64,000 nucleotides of DNA from Gonium pectorale (GCA_001584585.1 LSYV01000002.1:4441040-4505039); one strand, 5' to 3'; shown: positions 1 to 11,880, counted from the stretch's first letter. Notes: generated by a model from the sequence alone, not told the origin. A program made the numbers and translations.

Positions 1-406
1 GGTGCAGAGCGTGGACCGGGTTGCGGGGCCGGGCGCGGGCCCCAGGAGAGGCGGGCCTGCGTAAATCGGACGCAGGCTGCTGTCGTCGCATAGTTGGGCC
101 ATGACACGGCCAGACCGGACGATGGGGTTTGCGTCACTCTGGGAAGTCGGTGTAGGTTCTGGAGTGCGCCCGGAGCCGCCCCTCGCCTCAAATCCGCGTG
201 TCTCCCTGGAGCCGAGGACACCGCTCCAGCAAGCGTCTCCCTTAATGGTACATCTGGCAGCGCCGCCCTCCCCCAACCCTTCCCACGTCCGACGTCCTTC
301 CCCTCCGCCAATGCCCTCTCCGCCAAAGACCCCTCGCTTCGCATGCCCACCCCGGTCTCGCCTTTTGCGCCCACTGCCACTTCTCGCACCGCGCCCCGGA
401 CCCCAG
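1..406 (+). other. Probable intron or upstream part of the ARM-TIR-SAM gene
   Basis: A good acceptor (CCCCAG at 401-406) opens the first recognisable exon. Before it I see no reading frame that resembles armadillo helices, and stop codons interrupt the frame compatible with the exon. It reads best as intron, with earlier exons beyond the window edge. A first exon inside this stretch cannot be excluded. Confidence 0.45.
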
Positions 407-3400
407 ATCGCCAACCACCCTGGCCTGCTGGCCGCCGGCGCGGCCCTGGAGCTGGCGGCGGTTATGCAGCGTGAGCCCGACCCGTACCGGCGCATCAACG
501 CCACCATGGCGGTGGTGCTGCTGGTGGGGCACGAGGAGGCGCACCCGCTGCTGCGCATGGACGAGGCGGGCATTCGGGAGATGCTCCTGGTGCTGGCGTG
601 CGCCCGGGCGCGCGTCATGTGCCACGGCTACTACTGGACCTGCTGGAAGGTGCGGCGCCCGGGGCCGGCTGGGGTGGCCGTCTGCGGTTGCCGTGGGGCT
701 TGCGTGCGCGGCGTGGTTGGGTCGGGCCAAGAGGGGGTTGCCGGTTTGCGGCGCTGTAGGCGGCCTGTCCAGCGCGGGTCATCGACGGTCGGGTCGCCGG
801 TCGCGAGAGCGCGGGCCCTCACTCCCGGTGCAACCGATCCACCCTGAGAAAAGCATGTTGGCGCTGTGTAACCCTGTTGGCTAATGGGGCGCAACGTTAG
901 ATGTCCCAAGCTGTGGAACCTGCATAGCCCGACTATGGTCAAGTCATAGAATGCCCTATTCGGTGTGTCCATTGCCACTGCGCAGGTGTGCCAGGCCCTT
1001 TCCCGGCTGAGCGCCAACGAGGACAATAAGCAGCTGCTGTCCCGGGAGGGCGGCGTGGCGGTGCTGGCGGACGTGCTGCTCAGCGAGCACAGCCGCAAGG
1101 CCATCACCGTCAAGTACTGCGTGGAGGCGCTGTGGAACCTGGTGCGGGGTGGGAGTTGGCGCTTTGTGGGAGGCCAGGGCAATGCGGGGGAGGGGTCGGG
1201 TTCGACCCTGGAGGTGGATGGGTGGTGGTGGTCGTACCTGTTATGTGAGTGAGGAGACCCGAAACATAAGCCATAGACAGCCACGACCCATACCCCGCTG
1301 TCATGAAGGCGGGGCGGGACTGGAAAACTGCAAGGACATCTGGGGTGGAGGACCACATTGTGCCGCCTCAGCTGCCGCACTTTGCGCGCGTCGCATCCCT
1401 TTCCGCAGGCCTTCTACGAGCCCGCCAAGCAGCAGATCCTGGCCCACCCAGGTGCGCGGCCCAGCGGTATCGTTGGCCTACGGCCTCGCAACTTGGCTTC
1501 TGAGGTGTGCCTAGACTTGCAATGTCCAATGTGTGGTGGTGGGCGCTTCACTGCGGTAGTCTATGGAGGCGCCGTGCACCAAGCTTGGGCCCGTGCAGTG
1601 TCCCGCCCTCGTCTGAGTGCCGCGTCCATCCGGGTCCCACCCCCGCCCAGCGGCCCCGTTTGCATCCAACCTCCCGTCTCGTGTTGCCCATCACACCTGA
1701 CATCCCGCTTCCCCGGCCGCAGCCCTGCTGGACGCCATCCGGTCTGCCCGGCAGTCGGACCTGGACCTGGTGCGGGAGGTGGCCCGGGGCTGCCTCTTCA
1801 CGCTGGGACTGGGCCTGTCGGACGCCAGCGGCAGGCTCGCGGCCGCCGGGGCAGGCCCCGCCAGCCCCGCCGGGGCCCCGCCGCCGCCGGTGGGCGCAGC
1901 GGCGCGGCGCCGCAGCAGCACCGGAGGTGTTGTGCCGCTCGGTGACCACCACCACCACCGGCACACGGGCCACCATGTCCATCACCACACTCTCTCCCAC
2001 CACCCCCACCACCAGCAGCAGCACAGCAGCAGCCGCCACTCGCTTCACGCTGACGGCGGCGACAGCGGCCCCGGGCGGCCGCCTGCCCTCCTGCCGGCGT
2101 CCATCACCGGCGACGAGGAGGCGTCCCGCTCCCACGTCCCCCCGCGCCTCTGCCGCGCAGTGACTGGCTCCCAGTCTGAGATCTGGGACGCCCTCGACAA
2201 CGGCTACGGCTGTGGTGTGCCGCCGCCCAGCTCCCCACCCCTCAGCACGACGCACGAATCTGTTGGCGGGGGCGACGCTGGCGGCCCCGGCTACGGGCAG
2301 GGTCAGGGCCAGCTCCAGGAGTCCGGGTCGCGGACACTGGCGCGCAGCGCATCAGGTGCCTCGTCCCGCCGTCGCAGCGTCAGCAGCAACGTCCCGCTGG
2401 GGCAGGGGCACGGCCACAGCCACGGGCACGGGTCGCACCGCAACCTGCCATCGCAGGACAGCATCGGACAGGCCCTTGACGGCACGGGCGGTGAGGAGTA
2501 CGCGGCGTCTTCAAAGGCCCACGCCCCCCAGCACGCTCAGTACCGGGCCCAGAGCCGCAACTCCATGTGCGACAGCGCAGCTGGCGGCGGGGTGGCGGGG
2601 CCGGGGCCTGGCTCCCTGGCGCCGTCGTTTAGGGTAGCATGCGGCGGGGAGGGCCCGCCAGCAGCGCACTCCGTCCACTGGTCGCTCCTGGGCGGTGGCG
2701 GCGGCGGAAGCGGGAGCGGAGGCGGGGCGTACCACACCAGCAGCCACAGTGGCAGCCAGGGCGGCGCCGCGACGGCGGGAGGTGGTGGCAGTGGCGGTGG
2801 CAGCGGCGGGCACATCATGATTAGCTACGAGTGGGGTAGTCAGCAGAAGGCGCTGATGATTAAGGAAGCGCTGGAGGCGAGGGGGTTGCTGACGTGGATG
2901 GATGGTGAGTGGGCGGTCTCGCAGCGCCTGGGCTCGACCCCGTCGGGCACAGCGCCTGCCGGGGGCAACCGTGCTGCTGGGTGCCGGCCGTTGCTTGCAC
3001 GTGAGCAACGGGACATGGCGGGTGACTCGCAATTGTTCGACGGCCGCACTTTGGCCACCCGGGAGCTGCGTCTTGGGCCTTACTGAACGAGCAACTGCCC
3101 CCCCTGCCTCGCTTGTTGCGTGCTGCCCCGCAGTGGAGAAGGTACGCAGGAGTTGGAAGGCAGCGAGGTTGCCACTTGGAGAATCAGGGCGCTGGCTGAA
3201 GGGAGTGGATACGCTAAGCGAATGCCATGCCCGGGATTGCGCATTGCGCATCGGGCATTGGGCGAGTTGCAGGCATTGCCGTGCGGCCTTGTCGGCGACG
3301 GATCGCCGCAGCCGCGGTTGCTGCTGCTTTGGAGTACAACGGAGCCCGTTTATGCGAGTCTCGAATGCGCTTGCTTGCGGGGCACCTATGCCCTCTCCTC

Positions 3401-6400
3401 CTGCGCGGAGCATCACGAAGCCCTCACACTTGCATTCGTAACTTTACCCCTGGCCCGTGTCCCTGTGTGCTACGGCTGCCACGCCGCCATGCGCGCTGCT
3501 CAATTACCAACAGATGTCAGGTGAGCTGATCATCAGGCCCGGGTGGCGGTCCGATTGGGAGCGCAAAGCTGGCGGTTTGCATAGCACTTGGCATGATGCC
3601 TCTCGCGCTCTTGCCCGTTCCTCGCCAGCGTCGAACGCCGCATCATCCGTTGACGTGGACCCAACCGCCTTCCACCAACCAGGCTCAACTCTGGAGGCCA
3701 TGGCGCTTGCTGTGGAGGGCGCCGTGGCAGTGCTGCTGTGCATCTCAAAACGCTACAAGGAGAGCCAGGCGTGCCGGGCCGAGGCCGAGTACGCCTACCA
3801 GCAGCGGAAGCGCATCGTACCCGTCATGATGGAGCGCGGCTACAGGTGGGGGCTACCAGCGGGGGCTACCAGCGGGGGCACGGTGGGATCGGGGCCGTGC
3901 GGAAGATTGTGACCCTGCGCGCGGAAAGGCAGCGCAGGGCGGCGACGACGGGGCCTGCAGAGCATCGGGCGCCGGGCGCCGGGGGCCACTTGCGCGGAAC
4001 TTCTCTTGACAACTGTCGGCCTCGTGTCTGGCGCATGCACGTTAGCCGGCGTGGGCTCGTAGCAGGCCCACGTACTCAAGGGATTGGCTCGCCCTCGCTC
4101 CTTGCCTCGTGCCCCGCTGCGCCAGGCCCACTGGCTGGCTGGGCATCCTGATCGGCACCAAGCTCTACTTCGACTGCTCCGAGCGCCGCCTCATACCCGC
4201 CCGCGTGATGGCGCTGGAGCGCGAGCTGGGCACCCTGGTGCGCCTCTGCAGGCGCCCCGGCAGCGCGGCAGCCGCAACGGGCGGGGGCGCCGTAGGCGGC
4301 GGTGGCGGAAGCACGGGCGGTCGCTTACGCCCCCAATCCGCGCACCCTCCCCTGTCGAATTCGTCGTCCGTCAGTGCCCTGTCGGCAGCGGCACACCACC
4401 ACCCGCACCACCAGCACTCGCAGCAGTACCCCGCGCACGCCGGTCACCCAGGGCAGGGGCACGGCGGCGAGGGCGACCACCGCGCGTACTCCCACCTTGG
4501 CCACCACCACTACAGCAGTCAGCACCCCCTCTCCGGCCATCACCACCACGCGCACTCGACGGCGGGCAGCAGAGGCGCCACGCCGCCTGTGGCCGTGCTG
4601 CCGCGCCCTACCTCCGCCGCGCCGTTCAGCGCCGCTTCGTTTGGGGCGCACTCTCGCCGCGGCGCTGGCCCTCCCTCCCCAACGACGGGCAGCTGGATGA
4701 TGCGCTCCCACACAAGTCGCGCCGTGTTGGAGGCGGGGTTTGCCGGCGGTGGAGGAAGAGGAGGCGGCACGGGGAGTTCGGCCGGGCGGCCGCTAGCTGG
4801 CTCGGGCCGCTCGGGCGATTTCGGCAGCTTGCTGGGGCCAGCACCCACAGCACCCACGGCGCGGCAGCGTATGTCGCTGGACATCAGCATGCTGCAAACG
4901 CATGGCGGCGGCCGGGGCGGCCCTCGCGGCGGCGGCGGCGTGGTGCGCCGCAGCGCCTGGGGCCCTAACGGGGAGCCCCTCGCGGACGAGGCCGCCGGCG
5001 GCGGCACCCTGCGCCTGGCGCGGCTGTCAGACGGCGCTGAGCCGGAGGACACCGATCTTGATCCGCAGTTTAGCCGCGGAGGCCGCTGGCTCGCGCCCCA
5101 GCGCATGGAACCGCTGGCGGTGGGCCGGCAAGGCACGGCGGCGGAGCCCCCTGTGCAAACAGGGGAGGGGGGTGAGGAGCGCGATGACGACCCGTTTGGA
5201 CTCCTGCCCATGCCGCCCACCCACCTGCGGCAGGCACGGTCGCGGGAGCTCGTGCGATCACATCAGGCAGCGGGCCTGAGCCCCGGCCAGCCTGGCCCCG
5301 CCTCCTCGGCTGCTGTCGCGTCGTCCCCCCGGTTGGCGATCACCCCGCAGCAGCACAGCCCCGGGCTTGACACCGCGTCGCGCAACGGGTCCGCGTCCTC
5401 GCTTGGGTCAGCTTCCCAAGTGCAGCCTTGGGCGGAGGCGCGCAGGCAGGGCGCCGGCGCGGCACCCGGCAGTGCCGCCAGCTCTGTCGGCTGGTCGCGG
5501 CCACCCACTCCGCCGCATGCATGGCCACAACAAGCAGTCGAGGTGTCAGCTAAGGCGCAGGAGGGGCCCTCGCCGCCGCCGCTGCGTGTGGCGGCGCAGG
5601 AAGCAGCCGACAGCGACGAGCACCTGCCAACGCAGTCTGCGCCAGCCGCCCTGCCGCGACCCGGCCCGCAGTCGCCGGCGCAGCACATCATCTGGCGCAT
5701 GCTTGCCGACGGTGGGGAGAGCGGCGACGCCGGGGAGGCTGCCCTGGCGAACGGCCGTGATGAGGCGCTGGCCGGGGCGGGGCGGTTGCAATCATCCGGA
5801 CCATCGGCCAACACGGCGTCTGAGCCGGCGCCGCTGACGAACTCGTGGCCGCTCGGGGGCGAGGAAGGCGGGCAGTCGCCGCCGCGGCAGGGCAACACCC
5901 TCCACGTACGCGTGCTGGGATCCGGACACGGGCTGGGGCGTGGCCGGCGCCTGTCGTCGCCCGGCGAGGCAGGAACGCCGCTGGTGCATGACCCCTTTTG
6001 TTCGTCCCGGAATCAACAGCCATTGTGGCCGCATGAGCGGCACCCTGACGGCCATAAGCAAGGACGGCAGCAGCGGCAGCAGCAGCAGCAGGAAGATGAT
6101 GCGGCGGCTGGGACCCCAAACGGCGTCCGGGACGATGTCTGGATAGCCTCCGCTGTGTCTCCGGGGAGCGGGGGCCACGCGCTGCAGTCACACCCCATCC
6201 CGGGCCTTGTCGCCAGCCGCGGCCCAGGCAGGCCCCCGGCGGCGCCGACCTTTGCACTTACCGGTGCATACGCGGACAGCGGCAGCCCGTCCGTGCCGGC
6301 TAGGCAGCCCTGGCCCGGTGGCCCATCACCGCCCGCTTCATCATTGCTGCACCCGCAGGAGGCGGAGCAGCAGCAGCAGCAGCATGAGCTCGACAGCCGT

Positions 6401-9400
6401 CCGATGCTCTGCAGCCCACCGACGTCGTCGGCGGATCTCGCCGGGGGAAGAGGGGTCACGTCGCTGCCCCTGTTGCCGATGTCGCTTCTGCGCCACGCGG
6501 GCACCTCCTGCTCGCTGGCCCTCACGGCCGCCAGCGAATGCACCGTGAGCGTCTTCGGCGGCCGCGCGGGCGCTCCCAGCGAGGTCGACAGCGCGGCTCC
6601 GGGCAGCGCGGTGGACCTGGATGCGAGAGCCGTCGGTGCGCCTGGCCTGGATGCGAGAGCCGTCGGTGCGCCTGGCCTGGATGTGAGAGCCGTCGGTGCG
6701 CCTGGCCTGGATGTGAGAGCCGTCGGTGCGGCGACCGGCGGTCCAAGAGGCATCGGTTGCGTGGATGTCTCTGGACCCAGCCAATTGGCGCTTGGGGCCC
6801 TGGGGTCAGTGCTAAGCGTCGATGGGGACGCGGAGGCGGTGGCTCTGGCCTATGCGGGTAGCGCCGCCCTGGAGCGGGCGTTGGCCGGGGTGGCGGAGGA
6901 GCCGGCCATGGTGGCGGCGACAGACGGCGTGGATACGCTGGCCGACGGCGAGGCAGAGGCCGGGGAGGGTGAGGCAATTGTGACCGTTAGCGGCATGGTG
7001 CAGGCTCGCGCGCAGTCCAACAGGCGGGCGCGCAGCCTTCGCCGCGAGGGCGAGTGCGTGGCTGTAGAGAAAACGGACGGCACAGGCGGCCGCGGCAGCT
7101 TCAGTGGCGGCAGCGGCGGCGGGTCAGGAAGTACCGACGGAAACAGCTCCGTCAGCCCGCAGCCCGGCGGGAGCAATGGGGACCTGCTGAGCCTCCCCGG
7201 CGGCGAGGGCGCTGCCGAGGCGTTCATGACCGTGCTCCACACGGCGCCGCCCAGGTCCGCGCCGCCCTCGGCGCACCATACGCATGTGAACGACAGCAGC
7301 AGCCAGCCGAGTGGCCACAAGCAGCGACACATGGGTGCGCCCCACCGGGCCGAGACGCTGGCTGCCGGGCAGTTTATGCAGCTGCACCAGCCGGTCGGGG
7401 GGCATGCCAAAGCGTCAGAAGACCATCTCAGCGCTTCGCCTTCACGGCCGAGGAGCAGTGTTGAAGCGTTAGGGGATGCCGGTGGCTTGGAGGGCAGCGG
7501 CCCAGACCAGCCCCAGGAGCCGGCGGTGTTGGTGGGGCCCATGGCGGCTCCCTCATCCCCGCGGTGTGCTGTCAGTCCCATCAGCCAAGGCTGCACAGCT
7601 CATGAGGCTGCGAGTGCCACCCCGGCTGCCGACGTCGCGCGAGCAGCAGCAGCAGCAGTGACTTCGCCGCAGAGCTTTCCCCTGGGCGCGCCCTCGACGC
7701 CTGAAAGCTCTCCGGCGGCCGTGGGCGAGCGAGCCTCAGAGCCGCGCCCCTCGCAGGCGCGCACGGGGGGGCCCCGGAGACAGGCGTCCGGCGCGCTGAT
7801 GTCGCTGCTGCGACCCGTGACGGCGGCATTGGTGTCTGCCGCGGTGGCACTGGCGCCGGGGGGCGCAGGGAGCCGCGGCTCTCGCCACAGCACGCTGGAC
7901 CGAACGGACGCCGCCCACGGCCTGACGCTGCCCTTTGGCCGGGACTCGCTAAGCACCGTTAGCGAGGTTGCGCCCTTACCGGCGGGCCCCATCGTCGCCA
8001 GCGGCGGCTCCACCCCTGCTGTGCCGCCTTCCGGCGGAGCAGAGGCCCACAGCGACGCGTTTGGCAGCCCCTGCCACAGCGGCGGGCTGTCAAGCCTCGA
8101 GCAGGCTGCACAGGGGCTGTCTCGCGCCAAGGAGCAGGCAGCGAAGGCAGGTCCCACGCCGCCTGCTCCGGTGCCAGCGTCGACAAGCTCTACCGATGCA
8201 GCCGCAGCGGCGGGGGCGCTGCCACTACTGCCATCTCCTTCCGTGGTCCCAGCCGCCAGCGCCGCTGTCAACGCGGCGCTGGCGGCGGTCCGTTGGAAGG
8301 CCGCCGCGTGGGCTCGGAACCGGGACGCAGCGGCAGCCGCCTGCGCAGGTGGGAGCGGCGGCGCAGACGATACGGAGGGCCCGGGTGCGGTGCTGGTGAC
8401 GGCACCGCGGGGTGTGGACGGCGATGCAGACGACCTAGTGGGCGAGCGGCTGGCCATGCAGCTGTCCGGAAACACGCAGCTGAGCCGGAGAGACCGCATG
8501 GCGCCGGCCGAGCGGTCCGGAGACAGCGTGGATACACTTGCTGAGGAAGAGGAGGAGGGGCTGAGGGAGCAGGAGGCTCAGCAAGGGGCGCTTCCCGTGA
8601 GGGGATTCGCCGGACCCGGCAGCGCGCGGGGGGGCAGCTGGGCCGGCGGAGAGGCTGGCGAGGGCACGCTCGTGACGGAAGAGGTCCTGTTCCCGCTCGC
8701 TGAGCTCCGCGGTGGCGGCAGCTTCGGCGGCCGCTCCGCTGGCAGGGCCCGCCCCTCAGGCCTCACCGCGGCGCTGAGGAGCGGCAGCGGTCGGCAGCTC
8801 GCGACCGGCCGGCAGGGCAGCTGGCGGGGGAGCTCTGCGGCACAGCTCTCGGACGGGGAAGTCTGGGCCGGGATCCGCGACAACAGCGCCAGCCCCAGCG
8901 GAAGGGGCAGGGGCAGGCACGAGTGGGACCAGGCGGGCGCAGGAGGCGGATCCGAGGGCGGCAACGAGGGGGGGTCCCACTATGAGGAGGCCCTGGAAAG
9001 GCCGGAGTCGGAGTCAGGCCATGGCTTCGGAGAGCTGGAGCTCAATGACGAGCACGGCCACCGCCGTCACGGTGCAGGCGATGGGGCACTGAGCGGAGAC
9101 GGGGAGGGGGACGAGGACGACGAGGAGGAGGGGTTGCTCAGGGACAGCACGCAGCTGATTTCGGCGCACATGGAGGCGGAGGTGGAGGTGGAGGTGCCCA
9201 GCAGCACCAGCACACTGGTGGAGAGGTGGCAGGCGGCGCAGGTGGGCGGCAAGGAAGGGAGCGAGTTGGGGGCAGGGGGGGAATAGGAAAGTACTGGGCG
9301 AGCCGTTTAGAGCAGGCTGTGTGGGCACGGGCTTTGGTGGGCATATCGCGGCCGCGGGGCCTTGCTCATTGGCCTTGGGCCAGGCAGAGCAGCTGATAGT

Positions 9401-9907
9401 GCTGAACGCGCTTTGCGCTCGCCTGACAAGCAGATGCCTGCTCTCTTGTGCGTAGGTCCGTGACTGGTTGGTGCGGATCGGCCACGGCGGCCTCGCCGAC
9501 CGGTTTGAGGAACAGGGTATAACAGGTGGGTTGCGCAGGTCGTATGGCCCGTGCAGGCATGCTCCGTGGGTGGAACCTGCAAGCTGTGCACCGCCGCTAC
9601 AAGTCTCTCGGACGGTGGCAAGGGGCCGCAGAATGACCTGGGAGCCGTCTTCCACGGACCTTGGCAGCGTCGGTCGGCAGCCTCCTCCTCGACTATCCGA
9701 GCTGACAGTCTGCGCACCTGCCCGCCCGCCCCGGCCCGCTCTGTCCCCCTCTGCTCCGCAGGTCGTGCGCTGTGCGGGCTGATGCGCGTCATCAAGGGCG
9801 GGGGCGGCGCCACCCTGGTCCGTGACATGCTGCGCGACGAGCTGGGCGTCACCGGCCTGGCAGCGCAGCTGGAGGTGCTGGAGGAGCTGCATCGGCTGTT
9901 TGACTGA
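407..9907 (+). CDS. ARM-TIR-SAM protein, SARM1-like domain set (5' end outside window)
   Basis: Ten exons: 407-649, 986-1141, 1409-1451, 1723-2904, 3134-3141, 3514-3520, 3683-3845, 4126-9241, 9456-9525, 9762-9907. They sum to 7,134 nt, an exact 2,378 codons including the stop, and every junction keeps phase. Visible residues 1 to about 160 are armadillo-like helices (LSRLSANEDNKQLL, VKYCVEALWNL). A TIR domain spans about 511-625: strand A HIMISYEW, the helix with SQACRAEAEYA, then GWLGILIGTKLYFD. A linker of about 1,700 residues (Gly/Ser/Ala/Gln/His-rich, acidic near its end) follows. Residues 2306-2377 form a SAM domain (VRDWLVRIGHGGLADRF to LEELHRLFD). TIR domains of this type can hydrolyse NAD+; Glu at 3781-3783 matches the catalytic position. 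Activity here is inferred. Animal SARM1 is ARM-SAM-SAM-TIR, so the order differs. The true start lies upstream of base 1 or in an unrecognised exon. Confidence 0.85.
6617..6736 (+). repeat. 30-bp in-frame tandem repeat, four units, in the ARM-TIR-SAM linker
   Basis: Four head-to-tail 30-bp units encode the decapeptide LDARAVGAPG; units 3 and 4 read LDVRAVGAPG and the last ends with AATGG in place of APG. The nucleotide copies are almost identical, so the expansion is recent. It lies at visible residues of about 1431-1470 in the disordered linker. Confidence 0.9.
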
Positions 9908-10140
9908 GCGGGAGGAGGGGAGAGAGCACAGGAGGAGGCACATATCATGTGCCGCGGGTAGGCGTGGAGCTGGGTCAGAAGGAGCATGCAGGAGTCGGGG
10001 CCGGGCGAGCGGGGGAGGGGGGCTGTATTGCGAACGCTATTGATGCATGGCAGACCTTTGGCCTATGTACGAGTGCATTAAGCTACTGCAAGGGTTTTAC
10101 AGAGCACGTTTTGCTGCAGGAGTGCTTGCACTTAGCTTGA

Positions 10141-10145
10141 TGTAA
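10141..10145 (+). terminator. Polyadenylation signal TGTAA of the ARM-TIR-SAM gene
   Basis: TGTAA lies 234 nt after the stop codon at 9905-9907. TGTAA is the established 3'-end signal in Chlamydomonas and relatives. Cleavage would be expected 10-20 nt further on. Confidence 0.6.
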
Positions 10146-11403
10146 ATCTCGCGCGGAGTTGTGTGGACCTCTCGGGTTCGAGGGCCGGGCGTAGATCAAG
10201 GCCAACTGCACGACGAGAATGTGAAGTGCTCTATTAGGATTCATGACATGTCATCGATTCTTGCTGAGGAATACTTCAAGCTTATGGGTGTTGATGGAAT
10301 CAGCGACGAGTAGGCAGGTGGATGAACCCTGAATGCATGTGTAGCGCTTGGGCTGGGATGCTTGCATCGCGTGATATCATGACAGACCCCACGCGTGCGG
10401 CATGGTGGGGGTGTACTGGTCAACTGAGTGACGAATGATTCTGTCTGGTAGTAGCGCATAGCATTACACGTTTGGTATAGGAGCGCGTGCGCCTGATTCT
10501 GGGTGCGGGATGTGGTAATGTTTGCTGCCACGTTGGCTTCGTCGGGCACAGGCATACAAGGAGGGGAGCAATTATGACAACTCCTCTTGAGGTCTTGTGG
10601 CACTGTCATGTGCGCCGCCAGGCGTGGCAACGCACTGACCCACGTAGGCGAGCTGCGTCACTGCATGATGGCAGGGCTGGCGCTTAAAAAGGCATCCCAT
10701 ACGTGCGTAATTGTCCGTGCAACACATCAAATGTTGATGTTGTTTGTAATGCTGCCGCCATGTGCTTCCTTGTACCGGCCCCGCTCCCACTAATCAACAT
10801 CAGCGGCCTTAGCGCCCGGACACGCCTTAAGCAAACTGGTCCAGCAACAGTGGCCTTGCCGTGCAGCTGCGTTGGTAGCCGTAGACGGGATGAGCTTTGA
10901 GGCGCGGGGTTTGAAAACTGCAGAAGATGCAGACACCATACTTGCAACCCCAAGGACCCACTGTGACTCATTACTGCGCCGGTGAGGTGCGCGTGCCCTC
11001 CAAAGCTCCAATATGTGCCATTATGGTACGCGTGTTGAACAACGAAGTGAAAGATAGCCAAACAGAACCAGGGAGGGCCACCTCCACGATCATACCCATG
11101 CAGTCAATCTCTTACAGCGTACAGTAACTACAGTTGTTCCTCGCTCTATCAGCTGTTCTTATCTCGCTCAGCCGGCTGCCTCCATGCTGCTTCTCCCCAC
11201 GAAATCCCACATTCCGAACCATCGAACCGGCACATCTCCCCAGTTTCCCACCTCCCCGCCTCCCCGTCGCCCAGCTGTTCTACATGTTTCGTGGCGAAGG
11301 TCAGGCCCCGCACCGGCCTTTCGCTCTGCACGATTACTCTTATTTCGCGTACGTAACAGCGCCCTTGAAGTCACAGCTCACTCGATCGGCCCGCCTGCTC
11401 GAC

Positions 11404-11491
11404 TCCCTCGCCCGCCATGCCTTGTGCTCGGCGCCCTGCTGGAAACATCGCATCCTCGGGTGTGTATGACCGTAGAGGCTGCCTGCCCTGT
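11404..11491 (+). repeat. Dispersed repeat, copy 1
   Basis: A segment of about 85 bp contains CTGCTGGAAACATCGCATCC followed by GTGTATGACCGTAGAGGC. Near-identical sequence occurs at 20178-20269, and a shorter, more diverged copy at 21073-21131, all in the same orientation. No open frame or transposase is attached, which suggests a short non-autonomous element. I do not see clear terminal inverted repeats. Confidence 0.8.
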
Positions 11492-11771
11492 TTCCGTTTC
11501 CTTTCCGACAGTTTTGGGTTCCGTAAGATACGGTTTTTTTTTCGCGGGGCGCATCCTCCACAGGCGCGCGTGCGCGTCTTCATCCTCCATGCCGCGCCGG
11601 GGCCGCCAGTACCCTGCTGTGCAGTGTGCACCCTGAACCGCTGCTGCTCGCGAGGCTTATCCTGGCGCTCCGCATCCACATGTGTGCACATGGCGTTGCG
11701 TGCGCCCGCGCGCGGCCGCGAACCCCGCACTGCCGGTCCCGCTGTCTGGAAGTCAGCGCAGCGGAGCCCAG

Positions 11772-11880
11772 CCTAGCACCCTAGCGCCCAGCCTAGCCGC
11801 CTAGCCTAGCACCCTAGCGCCCAGCCTAGCCGCCTAGCCTAGCACCCTAGCGCCCAGCCTAGCCGCCCAGCCTAGCACCC
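11772..11880. repeat. 33-bp minisatellite, three full units plus a partial one
   Basis: Units run 11772-11804, 11805-11837 and 11838-11870, with a partial fourth to 11880. Each unit contains CCTAGCACCC, TAGCGCCCAG and CCTAGCCGCC, so it is itself built from shorter CCTAGC-like steps. Copies differ at one or two bases. It lies in intergenic DNA. Confidence 0.9.

Noticed and set aside
242..2255. Several long minus-strand open frames across 242-2255.
   Set aside because: They mirror GC-rich plus-strand coding exons and contain only low-complexity Arg/Pro/Ala sequence without domains or splice logic.
9242..9286. The frame of the large linker exon continues to a stop at 9286, suggesting the protein ends there.
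   Set aside because: A good donor (CAG|GTGGGC at 9241/9242) joins VERWQAAQ in phase to VRDWLVRIGHGG at 9456, completing a SAM domain, and the total model is then an exact number of codons.
11134..11776. Overlapping open frames that include dispersed-repeat copy 1 (minus strand reads SLYGHTHPRMRCFQQGAE, similar to copy 2).
   Set aside because: The peptide similarity follows from DNA repeat identity. Copy 3 does not keep the frame, so coding function is not supported.
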